Below are positions 23,201-34,193 of a DNA stretch of 64,000 nucleotides, piece by piece. The first letter of the stretch is position 1. The number at the start of each line of letters is the position of its first letter. A program made the position numbers and the translations under genes. Under the pieces are notes generated by a model, which saw only the letters and a list, made by a program, of their open reading frames with translations, had not been told where the DNA came from and made no database searches. Where the stretch lies: NCBI GenBank assembly GCA_030490835.1, contig CM059977.1, positions 12,495,399-12,559,398 of the forward strand, given 5' to 3'. This stretch comes from Annona cherimola. Taxonomy: Eukaryota > Streptophyta > Magnoliopsida > Magnoliales > Annonaceae.

Positions 23201-26200
23201 TCATCGATTTGGAATGACATCTTGTTAGTCGACTAAAGCTCTGTCACCAAAGTTGCAACTTTTGTTCTAATGAGCTTTCTGAAATTTTTGAAGTTTCTGT
23301 AATGTTTGTATTTTTCTGAAAATGGACCTTTTTGAAATTTCTAGAAACTGAGGGAGACTTGTAATCTCGAAAAAGTCAGAGGCCTTTTGTAATTGCTGAA
23401 AAGTCTAGGACAGTTCTGCAATTTTTTGAAACTGAGGGGCAGTTTTGCAAAATTTATAAATTGTGAACAGATTTTCCAAATGTCAACAAGCAAAGGTAAT
23501 GCGGGACGTGAAGATATTTTCATAAATTTGGGTCTAGATTGTTTTAGGATGTTTATTTCTATTTTGAATTTGTTAGAATATTTAGAAGATCTCCTAGAAT
23601 ATCTTAGAATATGTTTAGAATAAATTTATATCTATTTTAAGTTTACTTCTTCTAGAAGTTTACTTAAAATATGTCATTTCTTTTTCTAAAAGATTAGATC
23701 TTTAATAAATATTGCTAAAATAAGGTGGCATGTTCTCCTATAAGTATCACTCTTGTAAGCTCTAAAGGGCATCAGTTTTGAGAATTATAAAGAAGTGTTC
23801 TTGGTTTTTCCTTTCTACTCCTCTTTTCTTTATCTTTCTCCTTGTTCTTCTACTCCTTCTACCTTCCTTCTTCTATTCTCAACTCTTTAGAGGTTTCTTC
23901 ATCTTTCTTCTATTTTCTTCTCTACCCATCCTACATCAATTGGTATTAGAGCAAATCTTGGTGAATTTTTGTTTCCGCACACTGCTTTTTACAACCAACC
24001 AAGCTTCAGGCCCATTGCTGAAATCTGTCAAGTTTGTGCAATCTCTTCATTAATTCCATTGATGCAGCAACATTGATTCTTCCATAGAGTTCCTGTTCTT
24101 CACTTTCACAACTCTGTGCAGACAAATTCTAGAGCTTGGTGGAAATTTCAGCTTGTTTCCAGAGCTGCCTCAAGGACAAGTTGCCATCTAACTTTTGGAG
24201 ATTTTCAAACCAGCCCTTCCACTTCCTAGCTTTTGCTAAGACGTCATTGATTCATAAATTTTCAAAAAGCACAAACCAAATATTTCTAGAAGCCCCTTTG
24301 CTAGCTAACATTGGAAAATCTGTTCACAATTTCTGAAATTTTGCAAAACTGCCCCTTAGTTTCCAAAAAAATTGCAGAACTGTCCTAGACTTTTCAGCAA
24401 TTACAACAGGCCTCTGACTTTTTTAAAATTACAAGTCTCCCTCAATTTTTAGAAATTCAAAAAGGTCCATTTTCAGAAAAATACAAAGATTACAGTAATT
24501 TCAAAAATTTCAGAAATCTCATTAGAACAAAAGTTGCAACTGCATTGACAAAGCCTTAGTCCACTAACAAGATGTCATTCCAAAAGTGTTGAATTACATT
24601 GTTACTTTTCATCGAAGTTGAAGAAAATTCATTGCAAAATTCAAGGACGAGTTTTTTCCAAGTCGGAGAGAATAATGTGGGACGTAAAGATATTTTCATA
24701 AATTTGGGTTTAGATTGTTTTAGGATGTTTATTTCTATTTTGGATTTGTTAGAATATTTAGAAGATTTCCTAGAATATCTTAGAATATGTTTAAAATAAA
24801 TTTATATCTATTTTAAGTTTACTTCTTCTAGAAGTTTACTTAAAATATGTCATTTCTTTTTCTAAAAGATTAGATCTTTAATAAATGTTGCTAAAATAAG
24901 GTGACATGTTCTCCTATAAGTACCACTCTTGTAAGCTCTAAAGGGCATTAGTTTTGAGAATTATAAAGAAGTGTTCTTTGGTTTTTCCCTTCTACTCCTC
25001 TTTTCTTTATCTTTCTCCTTGTTCTTCTACTCCTTCTACCTTCCTTTTATTCTCAACTCTTTAGAGGTTCCTTCCTCTTTCTTCTATTTTCTTCTCTACC
25101 CATCCTACATCAAAAGGGCTTCTAGAAATATTTGGTTTGTGCTTTTTGAAATTTTCTGAATCAATGATGACTTAGCAAAAGCTAGCAAGTGGAAGGGCTG
25201 GTTTGAAAATCTCCAAAAGTTAGATGGCAACTTGTCCTTGAGACAGTGTTGGAAACAAACTGAAATTTCTACCAAGCTCTAGAATTTGTCTGCATAGAGT
25301 TGTGAAAATGAAGAACAGGAACTCTATGGCAGAATCAATGTTGCTGCATCAATGGAGTTAATGAAGAGCATTGCACAAACTTGATAGATTTCAACAATGG
25401 ACCTGAAGCTTAGTTGGTTGTAGAAACCAGTATGTGGAAATAAAAATTCACCAGGGTGTGCTCTGATACCAATTGATGTAGGATGGGTAAAGAGGAAGAT
25501 AGAAGAAAGAGGAAGGAACCTCTAGAGAGATGAGAAGTGAAGAAAGAAGGTAGAAAGAATAGAAGAATAATGGGAAGGATAAGAAAAGGGAGGTAGAAGG
25601 GAAAACCAGATAAACACTTCTTTATAATTCTCAAAACTAATGCTCTTTAGAGCTTACAAGGGTGGTACTTATAGGAGAACATGCCACCTTATTTTAGCAA
25701 CTTTTATTAAAGATCAAATCTTTTAGAAAAAGAAATTGTATATTTTAAGTAAACTTCTAGAAGAAGTAAACTTAAAATAGATACAAATGTATTCTAGACA
25801 TATTCTAAGATATTCTAACAAATCCCAAAATAGAAATAAACATCCTAAAACAATCTAAACCCCAATTTGTGAAAATATCTTCACGACCCTCATTAGGCCG
25901 ATTCCAGATTTTTGCAGTATCTTTCTCTTTTCTGTTCAAATACCTGTTATGTTAGAACCAGCATTCCTTCAGCAACTTTGTTATTTTTTATAGAAGGGGA
26001 GCCTGTGTGCCTCATGGCACCTCTTCTTGTCATGTGGAGATACGTCTCCCTATTCTGTAAAACAGGCTAGATGCTTTATCTGCTGGTAACATTTGCATAT
26101 TTAAACTTCCATTTTCCACACTTGTCATTGCTCTCTGTGTTTTGTATGCATCCTGGGCCTTCAATCTTCCAATGGGCAGTAGGATTTGAGATCCTCTCAT

Positions 26201-27970
26201 GCCATGGTTACTCATCTCCTTCGCCTTCTTATCCAATTGCTCCAATCTGCCTTACCGCCCATGCTTTGCTAGATCTCTTCACCCCACCCCCCCCTCCCCC
26301 CCCTTCAAACACCCAGAAGCACAAAATGTCCTTTAAGACTTTCTGATTGAAAAGCCTTCTGTTTTTTCTCTGTTGGATAGTTGAAGATCCCTCTCCCTCA
26401 CCCCTCCAAACACCCAGAAGCACAAAATGTCCTTTAAGACTTTCTGATTGAAAAGCCTTCTGTTTTTCTCTTTTGGATAGTTGAAGATTCTTGATGCTTT
26501 AAATTCGATACTGCCACTATGTTGATAGAATCAGGGAAACAATCCAGTTGCCAATCATTTCAATGGATGGATTAATTAATTCACCTGGTCATGAATTTGC
26601 AGGATTCTTATGAACCAGGCAACCAGTCAGATGTCACTGAGGAAAGAAATAGGCTGATGGCAGAAACCGCAGAACTGATTGATGCGACATCTACTTCTGT
26701 TGGAGCAGAAGTAGGCCAATCAACTCCTGAACAAGAACACAAGGCAGTGAAGGCATTTGCTGATGACAGTCATGGAAGTGAAGAGCCAGCAACCCGAACT
26801 TCATTCATCAGTGCACCAATGGTCTCAACTGCATCTGATCAGATCAGTTTGCATGCGAAACTGGAATCCTTACCAGGCAAGCAGCAAGGGAGAATGCATA
26901 TAGGTGGACAGGGATGCATATTCCAAGGACCGACATTTCCAGGACAGGAAGAAGTAAGAGCTACTATGGAAACAAAACAGAACCTTGGGTGGTTAAGGAA
27001 CATTAATAGTTTTGATATGTACAATGATTTGAAACTACCGCCGCTTTCCTATGGATCTGCTGGGGTTGAGCCAATGCTGATGCATTCCTCTCATGAAGGT
27101 GATGGGGCTTTATCTGGAGGAGAAATGTCTAGGAGCCAAAATCAAACAACTGGTTCTTCACTTCTTACAGCCAATACCTTGGGGGTGGTTTTGAATTCTT
27201 CTAAGGTTGGTAGGAATCTTGTTGAAGGTGAATACTTAGGAAGGCCAAATGAGGCACTTAAGACAGGCCATCAAACATCAGAGAGCATGGGAGGTATATT
27301 GGAGGCTCTTCAGGTTGCCAAGCAGTCATTACAGTATGAAATGAAGCGAGCGGCGTCTCCAAGCCAAGGTACAGTAGTTCCAGTTCCTGCCGCTCAGGTC
27401 CAGGTGACTAAAGATGTCAACGCTGTAGACACACCATTTGGCCCTGCTGGGCTGTTTAGGCTACCATCTGAATCACAATCCATTTCTTCCTATCAACCTG
27501 ACTATTTTAGGACGTACTCTGATTTTGGATCAAGTTCAACGAGGCATGGTTCTGATTTAGGATCAAGCTCAACAAGGCATGGTTCTGATTCTGGATTTGG
27601 TGGTGTCTCTTCAACAAGGTATGGATCAGATTCTGGATTCGGTGTCATCTCTAATGAGCGATACCCCATGAGTCCTTGCATGGATCCTGCATCTAGAATC
27701 TCCTCTTACCGACAATATTATGATCCTTACCTGGATTCTGCTAGGTCCAGGATCCCTTCCGACAACCTGTTGATGGGTCATAACCTGAATCCAAGTATGG
27801 GCATGCCAGCTGACAGAAAAGGTCCTTTCCAGCATGTGGACCTGAAGACAAGATTGCCATCCAGTGAAGGGCTTCCTTGGCCTTATTTGGATTCAAGGGC
27901 TGGGATGCTACCAAATGGCCCATATACTCCCTGTGAAGACTCCTACAAATGGGATGTGCATCGTCAATAG
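17211..27970 (+). CDS. Plant coiled-coil protein, golgin/USO1-like, five exons
   Basis: Exons are 17211-17254, 18856-18976, 19780-20192, 21496-21853 and 26603-27970, giving 767 residues. All introns are GT-AG and all phases agree. The exon 3 donor (ACAAT/GTCAGT) completes a Met codon with exon 4, and the exon 4 donor TTG/GTATGG is chosen because it keeps phase with GATTCTTATGAA in exon 5. Exon 2 encodes the conserved plant signature TVEFLRARLLSERSVSRTAR; exon 3 begins LEEQIKVVTLQRKKAEKA (coiled coil), with GKSCRQIKRRE near its end; exon 4 has a second coiled coil ending QREWEEKFQENN; exon 5 starts DSYEPGNQSDVTEE. Homologues are usually labelled golgin- or USO1-like, but the role is not established. 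Residues 618-665 are an in-frame tandem repeat. No catalytic motif or membrane segment is visible. Intron 4 (4.75 kb) has been enlarged by retroelements. Confidence 0.85.
21965..21991 (+). repeat. (CT)n microsatellite in intron 4
   Basis: A run of about 13 CT dinucleotides lies a little over 100 bases into intron 4 of the golgin-like gene. Confidence 0.85.
22699..25895 (-). mobile_element. Miniature LTR retrotransposon (TRIM-like), minus strand, interrupted
   Basis: Two 422-bp LTRs of equal length (22699-23120 and 25474-25895) lie in the same minus orientation. Next to the 25.5-kb LTR the minus strand reads TGGTATCAGAGCA (complement at 25459-25471), a typical initiator-Met tRNA primer site. 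Flanks GGCCT (22694-22698) and GGCCG (25896-25900) are a 4-of-5 match target duplication. Without the nested element the internal part is only about 0.7 kb and encodes no gag or pol, so it is non-autonomous. It sits antisense to the golgin-like gene in intron 4. Confidence 0.85.
23497..25112 (+). mobile_element. Second TRIM-like element of the same family nested inside the first, plus strand
   Basis: LTRs are 23497-23938 (442 bp) and 24673-25112 (440 bp), with a 734-bp interior and a slightly altered primer site TGGTATTAGAGCA just after the first LTR. A perfect 5-bp duplication AAAGG (23492-23496, 25113-25117) lies within the interior of the outer element. LTR ends read TAATG...CATCA rather than the usual TG...CA at the 5' side. 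No protein-coding domains. Because it interrupts the minus-strand copy, it is the younger insertion. Confidence 0.87.
26300..26489 (+). repeat. ~100-bp tandem duplication in intron 4
   Basis: The stretch from CAAACACCCAGAAGCACAAA to GGATAGTTGAAGAT occurs twice, about 101 bases apart, with few differences. A C-rich run (26285-26303) precedes it. It ends about 115 bases before the exon 5 acceptor. Confidence 0.8.
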
Positions 27971-28517
27971 CAGCAAGGTGGCATTTGGATTGATTTTCTT
28001 TGTTATGATCCTGGAAATGGAAGCGTGGGCGGCTTTGGGGTTCTTTTCATTCATCCTACTTCCCGGGAGTCGTGGATGGACAAATGGATGGTGTTATTAC
28101 CGGGCGAAGATGGAGGTTGTGTTTTCATACATAGCATTTTTTGTGTATCCTTTTTTTTTTTTCCTTCTTCTATTTTTGTGGTATTGTAGATTATTGAACC
28201 ATCTTGATATGATTGGAATATATAGGTTAATTATTGAACACAGGACTGTTTTGGCAAGGCCCGAATTTTGCTCGTATGTAATCATTAAAAAACCTCGTGT
28301 TTTGCTTGTACTACTAATTGACTATGGAATGATGATGCCTCTCTTTTCATTGGCAATGTAATCTTTTTCAGACAGTTCTCCATTGGGTTTGATTGGCTTG
28401 GAACTGAATATTTCATTTTATAATGCTACGGGCACTCATAAAAATAATTTTATTTTAAATCATTATTTCTAGATTCGTTTTGTGGCTTACACAGTTCCTA
28501 TTTCCTACGTTGTTGAG
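27971..28517 (+). other. 3'UTR and flank of the golgin-like gene
   Basis: It begins after the stop at 27968-27970 and carries T-rich and GGTATTGTAGATTATTGAAC sequence. A diverged second copy of this tail lies at 29478-29960 (GGCATTTGGATTGATTTTCT and GTATTGTAGATT words in the same order), so the tail was duplicated locally. Confidence 0.5.
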
Positions 28518-29395
28518 TAAGAGTGTAACTTAGTACCGGGTTGATTTGTACTTACCCGACCCGACCCGATCTAATTTCAAAACTAAGTTTGGATTTTATG
28601 TTTAGGATTTTTTCAAAATAAACTTTGTTTCAACCTGACCTAGGAAAATTCGAAATAAGTACTTGGTTACATAATCCAATACCAAAACTTTGACCTAGTT
28701 CAAATTCGATGTTCACTTAAGGTGTTAAAAGAATTATATTAGTTTATGCATTAAATATTTTAATTATAATTATAATAAAAGTTCTTTTATGTAATCATAA
28801 CCTAATTAAATTATAAAATGTTTATTCTAAAAACCTAAATGTCATCTATATTTCTCCATAAAAAGTTAAATTTATTGCACGTATGCCAACTTAATTTATA
28901 AATAATTATAAATATATCAACTCTTTAGAATATTGCATACATATCAATTAACTATGAGATATATAAATTTCACTTTTATTAAACTTATTTAGACAGTGAT
29001 TTCATGTAATTCTAGTTATTTTTCTTAGCTTGATTGTTGATGATAGATTCATTATTCTATCGTACTTAGCATTTTGTTTAATTAGAAGATCAACTTTCAT
29101 CGAAATCAAATATATCATAGATCTTATAAATATATTCATGTGTAAATTATGAATAAACAAGTTAGTATAATTAAAAATGTATTTTAGAATTAGTTGCTAT
29201 GGATGCAATAATGTTTAAAGAGTTCATTATTTTTATTATTATATTTCAATTTATGTTGGTTTGAAAGTGATCCGAATTTCGTCTTCAAATCAATGTCAAC
29301 CTAGTCTGAACTCGATCCAAACCCAGATTCTAATATTAGAGATTGGGTTCGGGTTCAATTAAACTCAATACAACTCGAACCAAATTACACCCTTA
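28518..29395. mobile_element. hAT-type MITE (~880 bp), hAT-3
   Basis: Ends TAAGAGTGTAACTTAGTACC and (right, reverse complement) TAAGGGTGTAATTTGGTTCG are variants of the TAGGGGTGCAAC termini of hAT-1. Both ends carry GACCCG/CAACCTG-rich stretches typical of the family. The 8-bp duplication is decayed (TTGTTGAG against TAATTGAG at best). Interior AT-rich, no coding. Confidence 0.6.
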
Positions 29396-29477
29396 ATTGA
29401 GATCATATTTTACAACGCTTGCTTTGTGACTCGTGAGAAGGTAAGCAAGGCCTTGTTTCATGTGCATTGTCGATATT

Positions 29478-29960
29478 TGACAGATGGCATTTGGATTGAT
29501 TTTCTTTGTCATTATCTTGTAAATCGAAGTGTGTGGCTATAGGAGTTCTTTTCATTGGTCCTCTTTGTTCACATCTCGAATAAGATAGAGACGGGATGAG
29601 AATGAGGTTAAAAAAAAAAAAAAAAAACTTTTCTATTTTAAAAAATAATAACTCATTATTTCTATTTTCAATATATTTTTTTAATTTCAATAAATCTTTT
29701 CTTAATCCTAATACACAATAACACTTTTGTTCCTACATTTTCATTCTATTTTTATCCCATCCAAGCTGTGTTTTACAGATGACATTCTGTGTGTATCCTT
29801 TTTTGTGTTTGTGTGTTTTTTCCTCTTTTGTGTGGTATTGTAGATTTTTTTTTTTTTGGGGGGATCAGGTGTGTTATTGTAGATTAGTGAATCATCTTGA
29901 TATTATTGAAACGTATTGGTTAATTATACAACACCTGAACTGTTTTTGACTGGCTAATCG
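29478..29960 (+). repeat. Diverged duplicate of the golgin-like gene 3' tail
   Basis: It aligns in order with 27975-28260: GGCATTTGGATTGATTTTCT, GTTCTTTTCATT, GTGTATCC, TGGTATTGTAGAT, ATCATCTTGATAT, TTGGTTAATTAT. About 210 bases (roughly 29565-29775, with a long A-run) are extra in this copy and look like an insertion. No exon of the gene is included. Confidence 0.6.
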
Positions 29961-30129
29961 TTAAGGGGACTGTGGCCCAAATTTATATTCTATCTCTATG
30001 GAGTAAGAAAAGTATATCAACTAACCATTTGTTTAATCAAAGAAAAGTTACCATTTCTCTCTGTCTTCTTCTTCTTCTTGCTTGATCGAGCATCTTTTCA
30101 TTTTTATCCCCATTGGTCCTATAATTAGT

Positions 30130-30420
30130 TTATGGTTATCTCTGTCTTTTTCTTCTTACGTGGTCGAGCATCTTTCTTCTTAGTTGCTGGATTGCGCAGC
30201 AAGCAAAGAGGAAACGTGCACAGTATGGCTGCAGTGGTTATAAATACCTATCCGCCTTCGATGTGTACACACTGCACTGATTTTCACCCCCAAACGTTGA
30301 GGATTGTGCTGGATTGCTGCATTTGGAACGCTGTAGCAGTCTTCACTTCCGGCTTTATTAATTTGCTGGTAGAGACGTTACAAGTAGGTAAAAATAATTT
30401 CCATTTCTAAATGTTCGTTT
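30130..30420 (+). promoter_or_regulatory. Putative promoter and non-coding first exon of NLR1
   Basis: This block is homologous to 53450-53760 upstream of NLR2: GTCGAGCATCT, GTTGCTGGATTGCGCAGCAA, a TATA box TATAAATA (30239-30246), a short leader, then a possible donor GTAG/GTAAAA (about 30389) and TTTCCATTTCTAAAT. It stands about 3.9 kb before the NLR1 start codon. An acceptor-like TTTTGTCAG at 34155-34163 would join it to the coding exon. The exon-intron structure is inference from conservation between the two copies. Confidence 0.5.
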
Positions 30421-30515
30421 ACATTTATTCCTAACTTGGTTGCCAATAAAAGATCTATGTATGATCATTATTTTGATATGCAAACCACACACTTGTGAAA
30501 CTGTATACCGCGATG

Positions 30516-31137
30516 CCGGTGCAAATTGGGTTTGTTTGACCCAAACCTGCCCCACGTAACTCGGCCCGGAAAATCAGGTTCTGGACCGGGCTCAATGCCA
30601 ACCCGGATGAAAATAGAATTTCTGATAGAGGTACAAGTGGGTTGAGTTCAGCGTGAAACCCTTCAACCCAACCCATCCATTTCAAATTGGATTGGGTTAT
30701 GCTGCGCCGCTGCGGTAAAACATGGGTAGCAAAAGTTAGTTTGGGTTGAATTCAAATTTGAATTTGGGTTGGGTTGGGTCGGGTCAGGTCCACCTAGTTT
30801 TGAAGGCCAGTTAAGTAAGCCAAATCTCTTGGGCCCATGGCTAGGCACGATGTTAGTATGCTGAGATCACAATCCTGTGCACCGGGTGCAATGGGCGGGC
30901 GCAGCAACTACATGAAGATCTTCTTTGAAAATAAATATAATATATATGAGGGAAATGGATCTAGATTTATATTGAGTATAAAATAAATATAAAATATATG
31001 TGTTATATATAATTCAGATTCGGGTTTAGCTTGGGTTCGGGTTGAACCTGGAAAATCGGGCTCGGGTTCTATAGTAACCAGTTTTAACACTATTTCAAAT
31101 CGGGTTCGGGTTGATCCCGGCCCAAGTTGCACCCCTA
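30516..31137. mobile_element. hAT-type MITE (~620 bp), hAT-4
   Basis: The right end (reverse complement) is TAGGGGTGCAACTTGGGCCG; the left end CCGGTGCAAATTGGGTTTG is a decayed match. Both ends are rich in CGGGTTGGG / CAACCCAACCC words. The flanks CCGCGATG and CTAAGATG match at 5 of 8 positions, so this is an old insertion. It lies in the presumed 5'UTR intron of NLR1. Confidence 0.55.
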
Positions 31138-31199
31138 CTAAGATGCGTGTCTTTCGCTACATCTAGAGCTAGGTGGAACGCAAGTCGTGGACTATATTT

Positions 31200-31690
31200 T
31201 ATATAATTATAACTATAGCAAATTTTTTATATACTCATGAATTTTAACCCTAATTCTACTTATTCCTATGAATTTTCAAAAATTTCTCTCATACCTATTA
31301 ATTTTTTTTATAATTTCACTTATACCTACACCGTTAGAGATCCATTAAAGATGTCTTTAATTTTTTTAAAAATGATGAATATGTTCGTCTCTAATTTTGA
31401 TTTTATATATAATGAATTTTTAGTAATTCTACAATTGTAAAATCTTATATTATTTGAATAGGAATCTTTAACTTTACGCGAAATAACATTAGAATACATT
31501 AGAGTTTGGACATATTTTTCATTTTATAAGAAGGCTAATGACCCATTTAACGGATCACTAACAGCATGAGTATAAGTAGAATTAAGATAAATTTGTAAGT
31601 ATAAGAAGAATTTTTGAAAATTTATAAATATAAGTGAAATTATGAGTAAAATCCGTGGATATATATGGAATTGGCCCTTATAATTACTAT
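31200..31690. mobile_element. MITE with long imperfect terminal inverted repeats
   Basis: The left 150 bases (TATACTCATGAATTTT, TCTACTTATTCCTATGAATT, ATAATTTCACTTATACCT, GTTAGAGATCCATTAAAG) have reverse complements in the right 150 bases (ending near GGCCCTTATAATTAC). Interior AT-rich, non-coding. Target duplication not resolved. Confidence 0.55.
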
Positions 31691-31768
31691 TATTTACTGT
31701 GGTGAAAAATTATACCATATGGCCCTTATAATTACTATTATTTACTGTGGTGAAAAATTATACCATAT
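31673..31768 (+). repeat. Perfect 48-bp tandem duplication
   Basis: GGCCCTTATAATTACTATTA...ACCATAT is present twice back to back (31673-31720, 31721-31768) without differences, so the duplication is recent. Confidence 0.9.
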
Positions 31769-34150
31769 TTATATGCTCCATATATATTGGTAGTAATAGT
31801 AATAATAATTATTATTATTATTTATGACTATTATCTATCCATGTCTTCTTCGTTTTATTGTTATTATGCACTAATTGTAAGTCTAATCCCGATTAAAGAA
31901 AATCCATGTAATATTCTTTTTCATTTTTCTATTACTTATATTTTTATTTTGGTTTTTTAAATATTAAATTAAACAGCTCTCTAGATATTCTATAATAACT
32001 TTATCTTACATATATTTTAATCAAATATTTGAAACTAATTGCCTTTTATCTAATTATTACTTTCAGTAGCTTCTTTAAAATATTTACAAAATACTAGCAT
32101 TTTTATCAATTTTTTATTTTATAGAATTGTCCCTGTCTAAAATATTGGTAGAAAATATAAAAATATAAATAAAACAGTAGATTCAAACAGTGTTAGTCTA
32201 AATAAATATCAAAACCAAGAATACACTTTTACGTAATTTAGGTGCCAAGAAAAAAATTCAAATTACGTTTAAGTCTTAAATCATTTAAATAAAAAGAATT
32301 TCATACATAAAATACGAGAAATGAGAAGCAAGAAAAAAGGTTGTAGATGATGGGAAGATCGTTCTTCAAAACAGATTATTTCACTTTGTAATATATAATT
32401 TAAGCATTAATTTTGATGTACCCCATGAATTTATATATACATGATTTACATTCGTACTTTTGTCATCAACTTCGTTTTTCACTTCACGTTGATTATGGGC
32501 TGCTTCGGCCTAGCGGAATTAAAACCGCACTGATGCACAATTTTTTTTTTTAGAAATTTTTTTTTAAATTTTTTTAGTCAATCATATCTTGACTAGCTAA
32601 GTATCGGATAAAGTGGAGGGATAATGAGATCACTGTTTTTTAACTGACTTTGAACTCTAGATTTTTCAACCACAACAGTACTTTATATGTGGACACTCAC
32701 GTTAGTCAAGTGATGACAAAAGCTTAGATTTCAAGCTTATTAATTATGCTCTTTTCTTAGCTATTTAATGTCGTCTAAGGAAGAATTTCAGCTAAAAGGG
32801 CGAAATATTCGGTAAAAGTGGACTGAATTTTGCTTTTCCTACTTCCAAATGCCCGGCAAAACTGGCCGCTAATACAACAGAATGCTGATACCCTGCGTCT
32901 GGTTAGAAAACGAAGTCAATACGTCGGACCGGAAAAGTGATTTTTTATATACATGCGGTTCCACTTATATCTTCATTTGTGATTGGGATATCAACACATA
33001 ACAAAAAGTCAGCAGAAGACAGAAGAAAATGTGCCTTTTATTCTATTCCCACCAATTGCAATATCCAAATGCTTTCTTATATATCTTCGTCCCATTCCAT
33101 GCATCTAACGATATGCTTACCTACAGGTCACTGCAAAGATCCTTCTTGAGAAGTAATAGTTTTTGGCAACTACTAGCTATTGCTCCTAAAAAATTTTAGT
33201 TTTTAGCTGCAATAATTATCAATGCTGCTTATTCATATCTTTCGCAACACAAAAAATTAAACGTTGCTAAAACCATGTTGAAGATGATTATTTTTTTCAG
33301 TGGACATGATCGTCGATATTTAAAATGCACTGAATTTTTTATTAGTCACCTTTCAATCTAATTAAGTATGACACTTTATGTCATGCACTAATTCAAGAAT
33401 TCAAAACGACACAATTATTTATATTTTATACGCTTCAATTAATTATATGTTGTTTAATTACTAAGCTCTAGTCAACTTTTATTTAAATTTCTTCAAGTAA
33501 AATGCAGATCAGGCAAATTTCGGAGCGAGAATCATACCTGGGTAATCGGAATCTTAATCCGAACATCGATCCTATTCGCCTGAATTCCAAATAACCTCAG
33601 TAGCAATCCGATTCAATATGCAGTTGGATGAGAATTGCATGCACTTATTTTATACCGCGTGATGACTTTGTCCAACCCATTTCCACATCCTCATTATTCA
33701 AGCATTCATGCCTACAGTCACGGCATTTTGCTAATGTCACGGCCCTACAGAGCCTCCACTCGTTCGTGTCTTTAACCACATCTTTCATGATCACCTGAGC
33801 TGAACCTCCGCGAGGGGAACAATTAATATTACTTGAAGAAATTAATATTTGGCAACATGATGTTAGTAACAGCTTTTTTCTTTTTCTTTTCTGTTGCAAA
33901 AATACTAATGAGCAACTTCAATAATTATTGTTAACATGATTCTTGTTTCAAACAAATAACTTTTCATTGACAATGACTAAAAAGACTATCGCCAAAAGCA
34001 TAATTTTTAGCAAAAAATTGTGCTAAAACTTATTTCTGCATGTTCACTGATGAAGACTCAACTATTTTTACAAATTTTAGACATAGTGCAACTAATGTTC
34101 AGCGTTGCTACATTAACATTATTGCATGCAATGCTAATGGTTGGTTCTGG
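31769..34150. other. Non-coding region upstream of NLR1 (presumed 5'UTR intron)
   Basis: Mostly AT-rich sequence. Short open frames have no recognisable domain. If the conserved promoter block at 30.2 kb drives NLR1, this is intronic. No complete transposon could be delimited here. Confidence 0.35.
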
Positions 34151-34193
34151 TCTTTCTTTTGTCAGCGATTTGGAAGATATATTAAATTATACT

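Noticed and set aside
34020..34193. N-terminal extension of NLR1 upstream of MGATGS
   Set aside because: The frame is open but starts at a non-ATG codon or at 34050, is not shared with NLR2 (which has stops there), and an acceptor-like site lies at 34155-34163. The conserved start at 34194 is preferred.
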